Below, in pieces: positions 40,617 to 49,028 of a DNA stretch of 64,000 bases. This DNA is from Nodosilinea sp. LEGE 06152 (lineage in GTDB: Bacteria; Cyanobacteriota; Cyanobacteriia; Phormidesmidales; Phormidesmidaceae). Both the position numbers and the translations under genes were made by a program. The stretch is taken from assembly GCF_015207525.1 (NCBI RefSeq), contig NZ_JADEWR010000018.1:160735-224734 (forward strand). The letters run 5' to 3'. The notes below the pieces were generated by a model. The model saw nothing but the letters and a program-made list of their open reading frames with translations. It was not told the DNA's origin and did no database searches. Every line of letters begins with the position of its first letter. Position 1 is the stretch's first letter.

Positions 40617-41351
40617 ATGACTATTTCACGATTAAAGAAAACGGGTCTGCTGCTGGTGCTCGCGCTGGTGGCCTGTGTAGGGTGCCAAGCTACTACCCTA
40701 TTGCCCTTATCCCCACCTGTGGCAGAGGCCACAACCCTTACCCTTGAGGCCAAGGCCCTAGGGGCTGGCGAGTTTGCCCTAACTGGCATCACCAACCTGC
40801 CTGACAACACGCAGCTAACCGCGATCGCCCTGCGCTACCTTGACCCTCAGCGGGCCACCCCTGACGATAAACCGCTCTATTCAGTGCTTGACTACCGGCC
40901 TGTTACCGTTGCCAATGGTCAGTGGTCAACCCAGCTTAACCTCTGGCAGGTAGCTGCTGATGGTCGCTATCAAGAACCCTGGCAGGCCGAGGCCGCCGCG
41001 CTGAAGCTGGCGGTACAGCCTAGCGACACCGTGCAGTTTGCGATCGCGCTGGCTCCCCACCATTTGGGGGCGGCCCTGAGCAGCAAGATGGCTCAAGCGG
41101 GGCCACAGCGCCTAGCTCAGGTGCTGCGAGTCACCCCTGCTGGAGAGCCTTTTTTGTGGGCTGACCAGGCTCTGGCGGTAGGGCTACCCAGCGGAAAAAC
41201 CTCGCCCCCGGCTGATCTGGTGGCTCGTACCAATGGCGGCTGGGGCGATCGCTACCTGCTGGTGCCCGAGCCACCCCTGCCCTATACCCTGACGCCTGTG
41301 GATGAGCGCCAAACGACCGCCCCCCTAACGCCAGCGGAACTGCTGCGCTAA
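40617..41351 (+). CDS. predicted lipoprotein, function unknown
   Basis: Protein of 244 residues from the ATG at 40617; an ATG at 40584 adds 11 residues. A basic start (SRLKK) and hydrophobic stretch lead to C-V-G-C, a lipobox-like site, so lipid anchoring is inferred. The rest is a single beta-rich domain with no motif I recognise, ending in a short Thr/Pro tail. The coding ends tail to tail with the pentapeptide-repeat gene, their stop codons overlapping (41348-41351). Confidence 0.6.
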   Translation: MTISRLKKTGLLLVLALVACVGCQATTLLPLSPPVAEATTLTLEAKALGAGEFALTGITNLPDNTQLTAIALRYLDPQRATPDDKPLYSVLDYRPVTVANGQWSTQLNLWQVAADGRYQEPWQAEAAALKLAVQPSDTVQFAIALAPHHLGAALSSKMAQAGPQRLAQVLRVTPAGEPFLWADQALAVGLPSGKTSPPADLVARTNGGWGDRYLLVPEPPLPYTLTPVDERQTTAPLTPAELLR

Positions 41352-41872
41352 ACAAAAATGCATTCCGAATCGCGGATAGTGCCGTCGGGCATGATGGTTT
41401 GGCAGAATTTAGCGCCAGTCAGGTTGGCTTTGGTCAGCTTGGCCCCAGTCAAATTGGTATAGCGCAGATTCGCCCAGTAGAGGTTGGCGTGGGCCAGGTC
41501 GGCCTGGGTCAGGTTGGCTCCTTCTAAATTGGCGTGGCTAAAGTCGGTACGCTCAAGACAACTATCGCGCAGGTCGGCATTGACGAGCGTGGCGCGGTGA
41601 CAGTGGGCCTTGCGCAGATCGGCCTCGCGCAGCACGGCGTGGGCCAAAGACGCCCCGCGCAGATCGGCATGGGCCATGGTGATCTGGTAGCCATCAATAT
41701 GGGTGAGGTCGGCCTGATGCAGGTTGGCCCGGCTCAGGTTGGCCCGGCGTAGATCGGCCTCAACCAGGTGGGCCGTCGCCAAGTTTATGCCCTGTAAATC
41801 TAGCCCGTGCAGGTCGCGAGCACCCGCCTGGTAGTAGCGATCGATCAGCTGACTTAGGGTAGCTGGGGTCAT
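41348..41872 (-). CDS. pentapeptide-repeat protein
   Basis: Protein of 174 residues. From about residue 20 to 160 it consists of pentapeptide repeats A(D/N)LxX, for example DLRRANLSRANLHQADLTH. Such repeats fold as a right-handed quadrilateral beta-helix. The family is very abundant in cyanobacteria and mostly of unknown function, with targets ranging from DNA gyrase to thylakoid assembly. The last 15 residues (FCQTIMPDGTIRDSE) match the usual end of cyanobacterial members. Confidence 0.85.
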   Translation of the reverse strand: MTPATLSQLIDRYYQAGARDLHGLDLQGINLATAHLVEADLRRANLSRANLHQADLTHIDGYQITMAHADLRGASLAHAVLREADLRKAHCHRATLVNADLRDSCLERTDFSHANLEGANLTQADLAHANLYWANLRYTNLTGAKLTKANLTGAKFCQTIMPDGTIRDSECIFV

Positions 41873-42012
41873 TGCTGTAATGCCCTCAAAATAACGCTAA
41901 AAAAAGAAGTCCCCAAAAACAATGGGGGTGGCCGTTACGCCTACCCCCATTGTCGCGCTGCGATCGCGCCAGTGCATCAAGCATTACAAGAATGCTACAT
42001 TCCCAGCTTGGG

Positions 42013-42357
42013 CTAGACTTGCCCAACGCCTTTGCTGCGTTCGTCAGACTTGCTGGTAAGTTTGCCCGTTTCGTCGGTCTGGTTAGCTGCGTGCAGATCG
42101 GCCTGCCGCTGCGCTTTTTTGGCTTCCTCCTCTTCGCGCAGGTCACCGGGCTCATTGATGTACATTTCAGGCTCAATGGGGTAATTATTGGCCAAACCTT
42201 CCTTATCTACGGTCTGGCCGCCGCTGGTGTCGATAGACTTGTCAGACTCGTCACGCACCTGCTTGTAGCCCGCGCCCTCGCGCTCTTTGCGGGCAGCGGT
42301 TTCGGCTGGAATAATGTGGGGATCGTAGTTGTCGCTTTCAGCTCTGGGGTTAGACAT
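42013..42357 (-). CDS. small hydrophilic protein, function unknown
   Basis: Protein of 114 residues from ATG 42357, supported by GGAGG five bases upstream; the open frame continues to 42369. It is very rich in Glu, Asp, Lys and Gln with almost no hydrophobic core, so probably disordered. Similar charged proteins are found in related cyanobacteria. It has no domain I recognise. Confidence 0.55.
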   Translation of the reverse strand: MSNPRAESDNYDPHIIPAETAARKEREGAGYKQVRDESDKSIDTSGGQTVDKEGLANNYPIEPEMYINEPGDLREEEEAKKAQRQADLHAANQTDETGKLTSKSDERSKGVGQV

Positions 42358-42598
42358 TAAAGCCTCCATTCGAGAGAGTAGTTCGGCGATTTGAGTAAGC
42401 TAAGTTTTGGGTTTACTCTACTGTCGCTAATGCAACCCTAGAGCGATACCCCACCCATTTGTATCTACCTCGGGAGTGAGCCATTTTCTATGACCTTAGA
42501 AGGAGGAGACCAGATTACATTTTTTGGCGCAGAAGGTAAATTTTTCTGTGAAGCGCAGCGCTGAAAATAAATCTTTTCTATTAAATTGAAGGATTTTT

Positions 42599-43426
42599 GT
42601 GATATTAGAAATTGCCTTTCTAACGATTAAACCTGGCACTCAAGTAGCCTTTGAGGCGGCCTTCCATACAGCATCCAGTATCATTTCGGCCATGCCAGGA
42701 TACTATTCGCATGAATTGCAGCGCTGTATCGAAACTCAAAATCAGTATGTGCTGCTGGTGCGTTGGCAAACCCTAGAAGACCATACCGTTGGCTTTCGCC
42801 AGTCGCCCGAGTATCAAACCTGGCGATCGCTGCTGCACCATTTCTATGATCCGTTTCCCACCGTTGAGCATTACGAATCGGTTTTAAGCCATGAAAATTT
42901 TCCCAATCTTGAAACTCCGCGCCTGTGGCTACGTCAGGCAACCGCGGCCGATGCCGAAGCCATTTTTCTGCTCTTCTCAGACCCTCAGGTCACGCAGTTT
43001 CACGACCTCGATACCTTCACTCATCTCGACCAGGCACAGGCGGTAATTGAGCGCCGCAAAATGGGCTTTGAGAGCGATCGCGGTATTCGCTGGGCGATCG
43101 CCCTCAAACCGCACAACACGCTCATTGGCTCCTGTGGATTTACCTGGGGCAGGGCCGCCCATCAGGCAGAGGTGGGCTACGAGCTGGCCCGTGAATTTTG
43201 GCGGCAAGGCATTATGACAGAGGCGTTAAGCGCCATCCTGGGCTACGGTTTTGAGATGAAAAACCTGCACTGCATTCTTGCAGAGGTCATGGTTGACAAC
43301 CTGGCGTCTAAACAGCTGCTCAAAAAACTAGGGTTTCAGAGCCAGGGAGTATTGAAAGAACGCGGCTTCTGGAAGGGAAAACACCACGATTTAGAACAGT
43401 TTGTATTGAGTAATCCAAAGCCTTAG
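42599..43426 (+). CDS. antibiotic-monooxygenase-like domain fused to GNAT acetyltransferase
   Basis: Protein of 275 residues with a GTG start at 42599, set by GAAGGA five bases upstream. Residues 1-95 match an ABM (dimeric ferredoxin-like alpha/beta) domain: MILEIAFLTIKPG, then YVLLVRWQTLEDH and the YQTWRSLLHHFYDP helix. Residues ~105-270 are a RimJ/RimL-type GNAT acetyltransferase (LETPRLWLRQATAAD, then GYELAREFWRQGIMTEAL for acetyl-CoA, then VMVDNLASKQLLKKLGF). The joining of these two domains in one chain is uncommon as far as I know. Substrates are unknown. It ends 25 bases from the convergent glcD. Confidence 0.8.
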   Translation: MILEIAFLTIKPGTQVAFEAAFHTASSIISAMPGYYSHELQRCIETQNQYVLLVRWQTLEDHTVGFRQSPEYQTWRSLLHHFYDPFPTVEHYESVLSHENFPNLETPRLWLRQATAADAEAIFLLFSDPQVTQFHDLDTFTHLDQAQAVIERRKMGFESDRGIRWAIALKPHNTLIGSCGFTWGRAAHQAEVGYELAREFWRQGIMTEALSAILGYGFEMKNLHCILAEVMVDNLASKQLLKKLGFQSQGVLKERGFWKGKHHDLEQFVLSNPKP

Positions 43427-43451
43427 AGCCAGAGCACCCAAGCGGCTGCTC

Positions 43452-44924
43452 CTAAAATCGCTCTGCATCAGGGAAGGCCGCTGCCGCCACGCTGCGAGCC
43501 GCTTCGCCACAGGTGCGGGGGGTGGGCAGCAGCTTGGTAGGGTTCGCCAGTAGCTCCGGGTCAAAGGCCTGCCGCACCCAGCCCATTGTTTCCAGGTCGG
43601 TGGGCGAAAACATGTCGGGCATGTAGCAGCGTTTGTCAGCCCCAATGCCGTGCTCGCCCGAAATGCTGCCCCCCACCCGCACGCACAGCTTGAGAATATC
43701 GCCGCCCAGTTCTTCTACCTGTTCGAGCTGGCCGGGGATGGCGTTGTTGTAGAGAATCAGCGGGTGCAGGTTGCCGTCGCCCGCATGGAACACGTTGGCC
43801 ACCCGGTAGCCGTGCCTGTCGCCCAGCGCCTCGATCTCCCCTAGCACGTAGGGCAGCTGGGTGCGCGGAATCACGCCATCCTGCACATAGTAGTCGGGGC
43901 TGAGTTTACCCATGGCGGCAAAGGCGGCCTTGCGGCCCTTCCACAGTCGCAGGCGCTCCTCGGGGTCGCTGGCCACGGTCATAGTGCGCGCGCCGTTTTG
44001 GCGGCAGAGCTCGGCAATGCGATCGCCCGTTGCCGCCACTTCCGCCGGTAGCCCGTCGATCTCAATCAGCAAAATTGCCGCCGCATCGCGGGGGTAGCAG
44101 TTGGTGGCCACCACGTCCTCCACGGCGTTGAGGCTAAAGTTATCCATCATCTCCATGCCAGCCGGGATGATGCCCGCACTGGTAATGGCCGACACGGCTT
44201 CCCCTGCCGCCTCAACGGAGGTAAAATCGGCCAGCAGCACCTGGATTGACTGGGGCGCTTTGAGAATGCGCAGGGTAATTTCGGTGGCGATGCCCAGGGT
44301 GCCCTCAGAGCCCACAAACAGGCCGCAGAGGTCGTAGCCAGGGGTTTCGGCCACCTCGCCGCCGATATCGACAATGTCGCCGTTGGGCAGCACCACCTTC
44401 AGCCCCAGCACGTGATTGGTGGTTACCCCGTACTTGAGGCAGTGCACCCCGCCGGAGTTTTCGGCCACGTTGCCGCCCACCGAGCACACCGACTGGCTGG
44501 AGGGATCGGGGGCGTAGTAAAAGCCCGCGCCGCTGACCGCCTGGGTGACCCAGTTGTTGATCACCCCTGGCTGCACCACTACCCGCTGATTGTCAAAGTC
44601 AACCGAGAGAATTTGGTTGAGGGTAGCGGTGACAATCAGCACCGAGTCTGCGATCGGCAGCGCGCCGCCCGAGAGCCCAGTGCCAGCGCCACGGGCTACA
44701 AAGGGCACCTGAAAGCGATCGCAAATTTTTACCGCCGCCGCCACCTGCTCGGTGGTTTTGGGCAGCACCACCACGGCAGGCCGCTGGCGATAGCTGGTCA
44801 GCCCGTCGCACTCGTACACCAAAATTTCTTCTTTGCGCCGCACTACGCGATCGCTGCCCAGGGCCTTGGTAAAGGCGTCAATAATCGGTGCCCAGTCAAT
44901 GCGCGATCGCTCCGCTACGGTCAT
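43452..44924 (-). CDS. glcD: glycolate dehydrogenase FAD-binding subunit
   Basis: Protein of 490 residues from ATG 44924; a GTG at 44933 adds three. It oxidises glycolate to glyoxylate in the photorespiratory pathway, with FAD. The PCMH-type FAD-binding region has VVVLPKTTEQV and ARGAGTGLSGGALP; the C-terminal catalytic half has FHAGDGNLHP, with a metal-ligand His, and GEHGIGADKR. The family includes D-lactate dehydrogenases, which I cannot exclude, but cyanobacterial neighbours favour GlcD. glcE and glcF are not adjacent. No clear Shine-Dalgarno. Confidence 0.9.
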   Translation of the reverse strand: MTVAERSRIDWAPIIDAFTKALGSDRVVRRKEEILVYECDGLTSYRQRPAVVVLPKTTEQVAAAVKICDRFQVPFVARGAGTGLSGGALPIADSVLIVTATLNQILSVDFDNQRVVVQPGVINNWVTQAVSGAGFYYAPDPSSQSVCSVGGNVAENSGGVHCLKYGVTTNHVLGLKVVLPNGDIVDIGGEVAETPGYDLCGLFVGSEGTLGIATEITLRILKAPQSIQVLLADFTSVEAAGEAVSAITSAGIIPAGMEMMDNFSLNAVEDVVATNCYPRDAAAILLIEIDGLPAEVAATGDRIAELCRQNGARTMTVASDPEERLRLWKGRKAAFAAMGKLSPDYYVQDGVIPRTQLPYVLGEIEALGDRHGYRVANVFHAGDGNLHPLILYNNAIPGQLEQVEELGGDILKLCVRVGGSISGEHGIGADKRCYMPDMFSPTDLETMGWVRQAFDPELLANPTKLLPTPRTCGEAARSVAAAAFPDAERF

Positions 44925-45238
44925 AGCCCACACTGGTTAAGATACCTACGATCCTACCCTGAAAGGTCGGTCTCTAGGGGCGATCGCTCAGGCTGCCACC
45001 GTAGCAGTATCCCACTGTGTCAAAGGGTTGAGCCCGCTGTCATTCCCCTCATCCGAAAGATTTCTCTTCTCTCCTCTGGCGGATACTTTTCTAAAGCCCG
45101 CTGTTGAGAATAAGGGAACTCCGTGCTGACGGCACAGCGCTCTACCCGTTGTCGATTCATTGCCAGTTTCGCTTCATTTTCAGGTCGCGTCCCTCCGGCA
45201 CTTGATATGCACAAAGACGCCAAGGAATTATTTTGCTT

Positions 45239-46981
45239 ATGCAAACCATCGAGTGGTGGCAAAACGCCGTTATTTATCAAATTGTGCCCTGGAGCTTTTT
45301 AGACACCGATGGCGACGGTCGCGGCAACCTCAACGGCATTATTAACAAGCTTGACTACATCTCTGCCCTGGGAGTAGACGCCATTTGGCTTACCCCCATC
45401 TACGAGTCGCCCATGGATGACCTGGGCTACGACATCACCGATATGCTCGACATTGACCCGGTAATCGGTGATCTGGCCGTGTTTGACAAGCTGCTGGCCC
45501 TCACCCACGCGCGCGGGCTGCGGATGATTGTGGATCAGGTCTGGGGCCATACCTCAGATCGCCACTTCTGGTTTTTAGAAAGCAGCCAGGACCGCGACAA
45601 CCCCAAAGCCGACTGGTACGTCTGGGCCGACCCCAAGCCCGACGGCTCACCGCCCAACAACTGGCTGTCAGCCTTTAACGGCGACTCGGCCTGGGCCTGG
45701 GAACCCAAGCGCGAGCAGTACTACTTATTTCACTTTTTGCGCAGCCAGCCCAAGCTCAACTGGAGCAACCCTGAGGTAGTGGAGGCCATTTTAGAGCGGG
45801 GCAAGTTTTGGCTCGATCGCGGCGTCGATGGCTTTCGCATCGACGCGCCCAACTTCTTTCTGCACGATCCTGAGCTGCGGGACGAACGAGTACGTGCGGA
45901 AGATGCGCCCTGTCCGGATGGCATCGACCCCAAAAACCCGATGGCCAAACTGATGTTTGAGAACAGCTTTTGTCGGCCCGAGGCGCTAGACGTTCTCAAA
46001 CCAGTGCGCGAACTGATCGACCAGTACCCCAGCACCGTTACCCTGGCCGAGGTTACCCTCTGCGAAGACTCAATTCATCTGTCAAGCGAGTATGTCAAGG
46101 GCAAGCACCGGGCCCATTTAGCCTATAACAGCGCCCTGCTGGTCGATGAACCCATCAGTGCCGACCTAATGCGCTCTACCCTAGAGAAAGTCGAAAAGTA
46201 CTTTCAGGGCGGTGGCAACTGCTGGATGGTTGGCAACCACGACTATGGTCGCCTGCGCAGCCGCTGGGCGGGGCACGACAGCGAGGGCACGCCCTACCCC
46301 GAAACCTTTTACCACCAGATGGCGGCAATGTTGGTAGCTATGCCCGGTGCCCTCTGCCTTTACCAGGGCGACGAACTGGGCCTCAGCGAAGCCCGCATTC
46401 CTGAAGACATCCCTGAAAGCCAAATTCAAGATCCCTTTGGCAAGGCCCTCTACCCCGATGTGGTGGGGCGCGATGGCTCTCGCACGCCCATGCCCTGGCA
46501 AGCCACCGCCATAAGTGCTGGCTTTTCTAGCCACGCCGATACCTGGCTGCCCGTTCCCGACAGCCACAGACCAAGGGCGGTAGACGCCCAGAACGAAGAC
46601 CCCAGCTCGTTGCTCAACGCCTGGCGACGACTGCTGCACTGGCGTCGGCAGCAGCCAGCCCTAATGCAGGGCGACTGCCAAATCCTCAACACCGAGGCTC
46701 CGCTGTTCGCCTTCATTCGCGAAGCGCCCCAGCAGCGGCTGTTGTGTATCTTTAACCTGAGTTCCGAGACCGCCCACTTCAACCTGCCCGACGAAATGCT
46801 GCCCTGCGTAACCACATCGGGAGTCGCTGAGGCGGCTAAGCGCAACGGCGACATGCTGCGCCTGCGAGGCTACGGCTATTTCTTTGGCAACTTGCAGCCC
46901 AGCGCCCCGCCGGCCAATAGCAGCACCGCCAAAGATGTGCTGGAAGAAAAAGCAGGACAGGTCAGTGCCGATCGGCCCTAG
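45239..46981 (+). CDS. GH13 alpha-glucosidase/trehalose-synthase family enzyme, copy A
   Basis: Protein of 580 residues from ATG 45239; a TTG at 45233 is better spaced from AAGGA (45222-45226) and may be the real start. It is a complete GH13 (beta/alpha)8 enzyme of the oligo-1,6-glucosidase/trehalose synthase type. The nucleophile is in GFRIDAP (D202), the acid/base in LAEVT (E271), the third acid in VGNHDYG (D335). Region I reads DQVWGHTSD, with Gly in place of the usual Asn. Substrate is uncertain: alpha-1,4 or 1,6 glucosides, sucrose or trehalose related. It has a paralog immediately downstream. Confidence 0.85.
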   Translation: MQTIEWWQNAVIYQIVPWSFLDTDGDGRGNLNGIINKLDYISALGVDAIWLTPIYESPMDDLGYDITDMLDIDPVIGDLAVFDKLLALTHARGLRMIVDQVWGHTSDRHFWFLESSQDRDNPKADWYVWADPKPDGSPPNNWLSAFNGDSAWAWEPKREQYYLFHFLRSQPKLNWSNPEVVEAILERGKFWLDRGVDGFRIDAPNFFLHDPELRDERVRAEDAPCPDGIDPKNPMAKLMFENSFCRPEALDVLKPVRELIDQYPSTVTLAEVTLCEDSIHLSSEYVKGKHRAHLAYNSALLVDEPISADLMRSTLEKVEKYFQGGGNCWMVGNHDYGRLRSRWAGHDSEGTPYPETFYHQMAAMLVAMPGALCLYQGDELGLSEARIPEDIPESQIQDPFGKALYPDVVGRDGSRTPMPWQATAISAGFSSHADTWLPVPDSHRPRAVDAQNEDPSSLLNAWRRLLHWRRQQPALMQGDCQILNTEAPLFAFIREAPQQRLLCIFNLSSETAHFNLPDEMLPCVTTSGVAEAAKRNGDMLRLRGYGYFFGNLQPSAPPANSSTAKDVLEEKAGQVSADRP

Positions 46982-46983
46982 GT

Positions 46984-47013
46984 AAACCGTGTAACCCAGT
47001 TTGCTAACGGTTT
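46984..47013. terminator. possible terminator hairpin after GH13 copy A
   Basis: AAACCGT (46984-46990) pairs with ACGGTTT (47007-47013) around a 16-base loop, directly followed by T. It starts 3 bases past the stop codon of copy A. The stem is short, so termination would be partial. Confidence 0.4.
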
Positions 47014-47237
47014 TATACCGAATTCTATAGGGTGACACCCGGTTTGTACGGGTATTGCGCCTCTGCGAGATCCCTATTTTGAATCAAGGTTTCTCAATGC
47101 GGATTTCGTCTTAGGCCGTTAGCTGGGCAGGTTTTCAAAACGTCGTTTGCTGCAATTTGCCTGGTTTTGCGGTGATTTGCTGCTTACTGGCCCGGTTTTG
47201 TTGTTAGAACGTTTTTGTTGTTAAAAACTCTGATTCC

Positions 47238-48884
47238 ATGCCTTCTCAGCCCGACTGGTGGCGCAGTGCCGTCATTTACCAGATCTACCCTCGCAGCTTT
47301 GCGGACGGCAACGGCGACGGCATTGGCGATCTGCCCGGCATTTTGAACCATATTGACTATGTCGCTAGCCTCAACGTTGACGCCCTCTGGATTTCGCCCT
47401 TTTTTAAGTCGCCGATGCGAGATTTCGGCTACGACATTTCCGACTATCGGGCTGTAGACCCTATCTTTGGCACCCTGGATGACTTCAAAGCGGTGCTGAA
47501 GGTCGCCCACGATCGCAGTCTCCGCGTGCTAATTGACCAGGTGTGGAACCATACCTCCGACCAGCATCCCTGGTTTGAGGAAAGCCGCGCCAGCCGCGAC
47601 AACGCCAGGGCCGACTGGTACGTCTGGGCCGACCCCAAGCCCGATGGCACAGCGCCCAACAACTGGCTCTCCACCTTTGGCGGTAGCGCCTGGGCCTGGG
47701 AACCCCAGCGACAGCAGTACTACCTGCACAACTTTTTAGACAGTCAGCCCGACCTTAACTGGTACAACCCCGCAGTGGTAGCGGCCATTCTAGACACGGC
47801 CCAGTTTTGGCTAGAGCTGGGCGTCGATGGCTTTCGCCTGGATGTGGTCAATTTCTTTACCCACGATCGCAGCCTCCGCGACAACCCCCTGCGGCCTGCC
47901 GAGCTGCCCCGTCCGGCGGGGGCATCGGCGACGGATCCGTTCTTCGCTCAGCTCAACCTGCACAACCTCGATCAGCCCTCTACCCTGGATCTGCTCAAGC
48001 CGATTCGGCAGCTGCTCGATCGCTATGGCGCGATCGCCCTGGCCGAAATTAGCAGTACCGAAGATGCCCTGCTCACCTCCAGCGCCTACGTCAGCGGTTC
48101 AGATCGGCTGCACACCGCCTACAACTCCTCGCTGATGACCGATGAACCCCTGACGGTGCAGCGGCTGACCGGGTTAATTCAGCGGGTCGAGTCGCTCTTT
48201 ACCGACGGAGTAATCTGCTGGACGGCGGGCACCCACGACTTTCCCCGGCTCAAAAGCCGATGGAGCAAGTACCAGCCCAGCGAAACCTTTTTGCAGGACG
48301 CCTTCGACCACATGTTTGCCGCCCTGATGGTCTCGCTGCGGGGCTGCTGCTGCCTCTACCAGGGCGACGAGCTGGGGCTGACCCAAGCCGAAATCCCCTA
48401 CGAAAAGATGCAGGATCCGTTTGGGCTGCAGGGCTATCCCCACGTGCTGGGTCGCGATGGCTCGCGCACCCCCATGCCCTGGCGCAAAGATGCCCCTGCC
48501 GCTGGCTTCACCGAGGCAGCAGAGCCCTGGTTGCCGATTCCCGCCGATCATCGCCTCTACGCGGTCGATGTGCAGGAGGCCGACTCTACCTCGCTGCTGC
48601 AAAAGTACCGCCGACTGATTCGGTGGCGCAACGAGCAGCCCGCTCTCCGACAGGGCGACCTGACGCTACTGAATCTCGCCGATGATCACCTGCTGGGGTT
48701 TGTGCGGACCTGCGACTCGCAGCGGCTGCTCTGTCTGTTTAACCTCAGCCCGGCCACGGTCTACTGCGATCGCGCCGAAATTCCCCCCTGCGAACCCACC
48801 GAAGCGATGGGCGTCAGCGATCGCAGCTACCACGACATTCTGGAGCTACCGCCCTTTGGCTTTTACTTTGCCAACTTGATCTGA
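47238..48884 (+). CDS. GH13 alpha-glucosidase/trehalose-synthase family enzyme, copy B
   Basis: Protein of 548 residues, paralogous to copy A over its full length. The catalytic set is complete: D202 in GFRLDVV, E270 in LAEIS, D334 in AGTHDFP. Region I reads DQVWNHTSD with the usual Asn, unlike copy A. THD replaces the common NHD. No Shine-Dalgarno is visible before ATG 47238; 256 non-coding bases separate the two genes. Same reaction class as copy A, but the changed residues suggest they differ in substrate or in transglycosylation versus hydrolysis. Confidence 0.85.
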   Translation: MPSQPDWWRSAVIYQIYPRSFADGNGDGIGDLPGILNHIDYVASLNVDALWISPFFKSPMRDFGYDISDYRAVDPIFGTLDDFKAVLKVAHDRSLRVLIDQVWNHTSDQHPWFEESRASRDNARADWYVWADPKPDGTAPNNWLSTFGGSAWAWEPQRQQYYLHNFLDSQPDLNWYNPAVVAAILDTAQFWLELGVDGFRLDVVNFFTHDRSLRDNPLRPAELPRPAGASATDPFFAQLNLHNLDQPSTLDLLKPIRQLLDRYGAIALAEISSTEDALLTSSAYVSGSDRLHTAYNSSLMTDEPLTVQRLTGLIQRVESLFTDGVICWTAGTHDFPRLKSRWSKYQPSETFLQDAFDHMFAALMVSLRGCCCLYQGDELGLTQAEIPYEKMQDPFGLQGYPHVLGRDGSRTPMPWRKDAPAAGFTEAAEPWLPIPADHRLYAVDVQEADSTSLLQKYRRLIRWRNEQPALRQGDLTLLNLADDHLLGFVRTCDSQRLLCLFNLSPATVYCDRAEIPPCEPTEAMGVSDRSYHDILELPPFGFYFANLI

Positions 48885-48931
48885 TTTTGCGATCTGATTT
48901 TGCGGCCCTTCCGCTTGACGTTGTGGCCTAA

Positions 48932-48997
48932 GGGTTCACGGTGCAAGGTATGCGGTCCAAGGGCGGTCGTGAACCCTGGACTTGATACCGTGAACCC
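48932..48997. terminator. long inverted repeat between GH13 copy B and pilL
   Basis: GGGTTCACGGT (48932-48942) and ACCGTGAACCC (48987-48997) are perfect 11-base arms separated by 44 bases. It lies between two convergent genes (plus-strand end 48884, minus-strand end 49029), so a bidirectional terminator or an element boundary is likely. The inner part contains CTGGACTTGAT, also found in the element at 62379-62450. Confidence 0.55.
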
Positions 48998-49028
48998 ACT
49001 GCCCCGGCATTGTTTGGTTGACTCAGGG

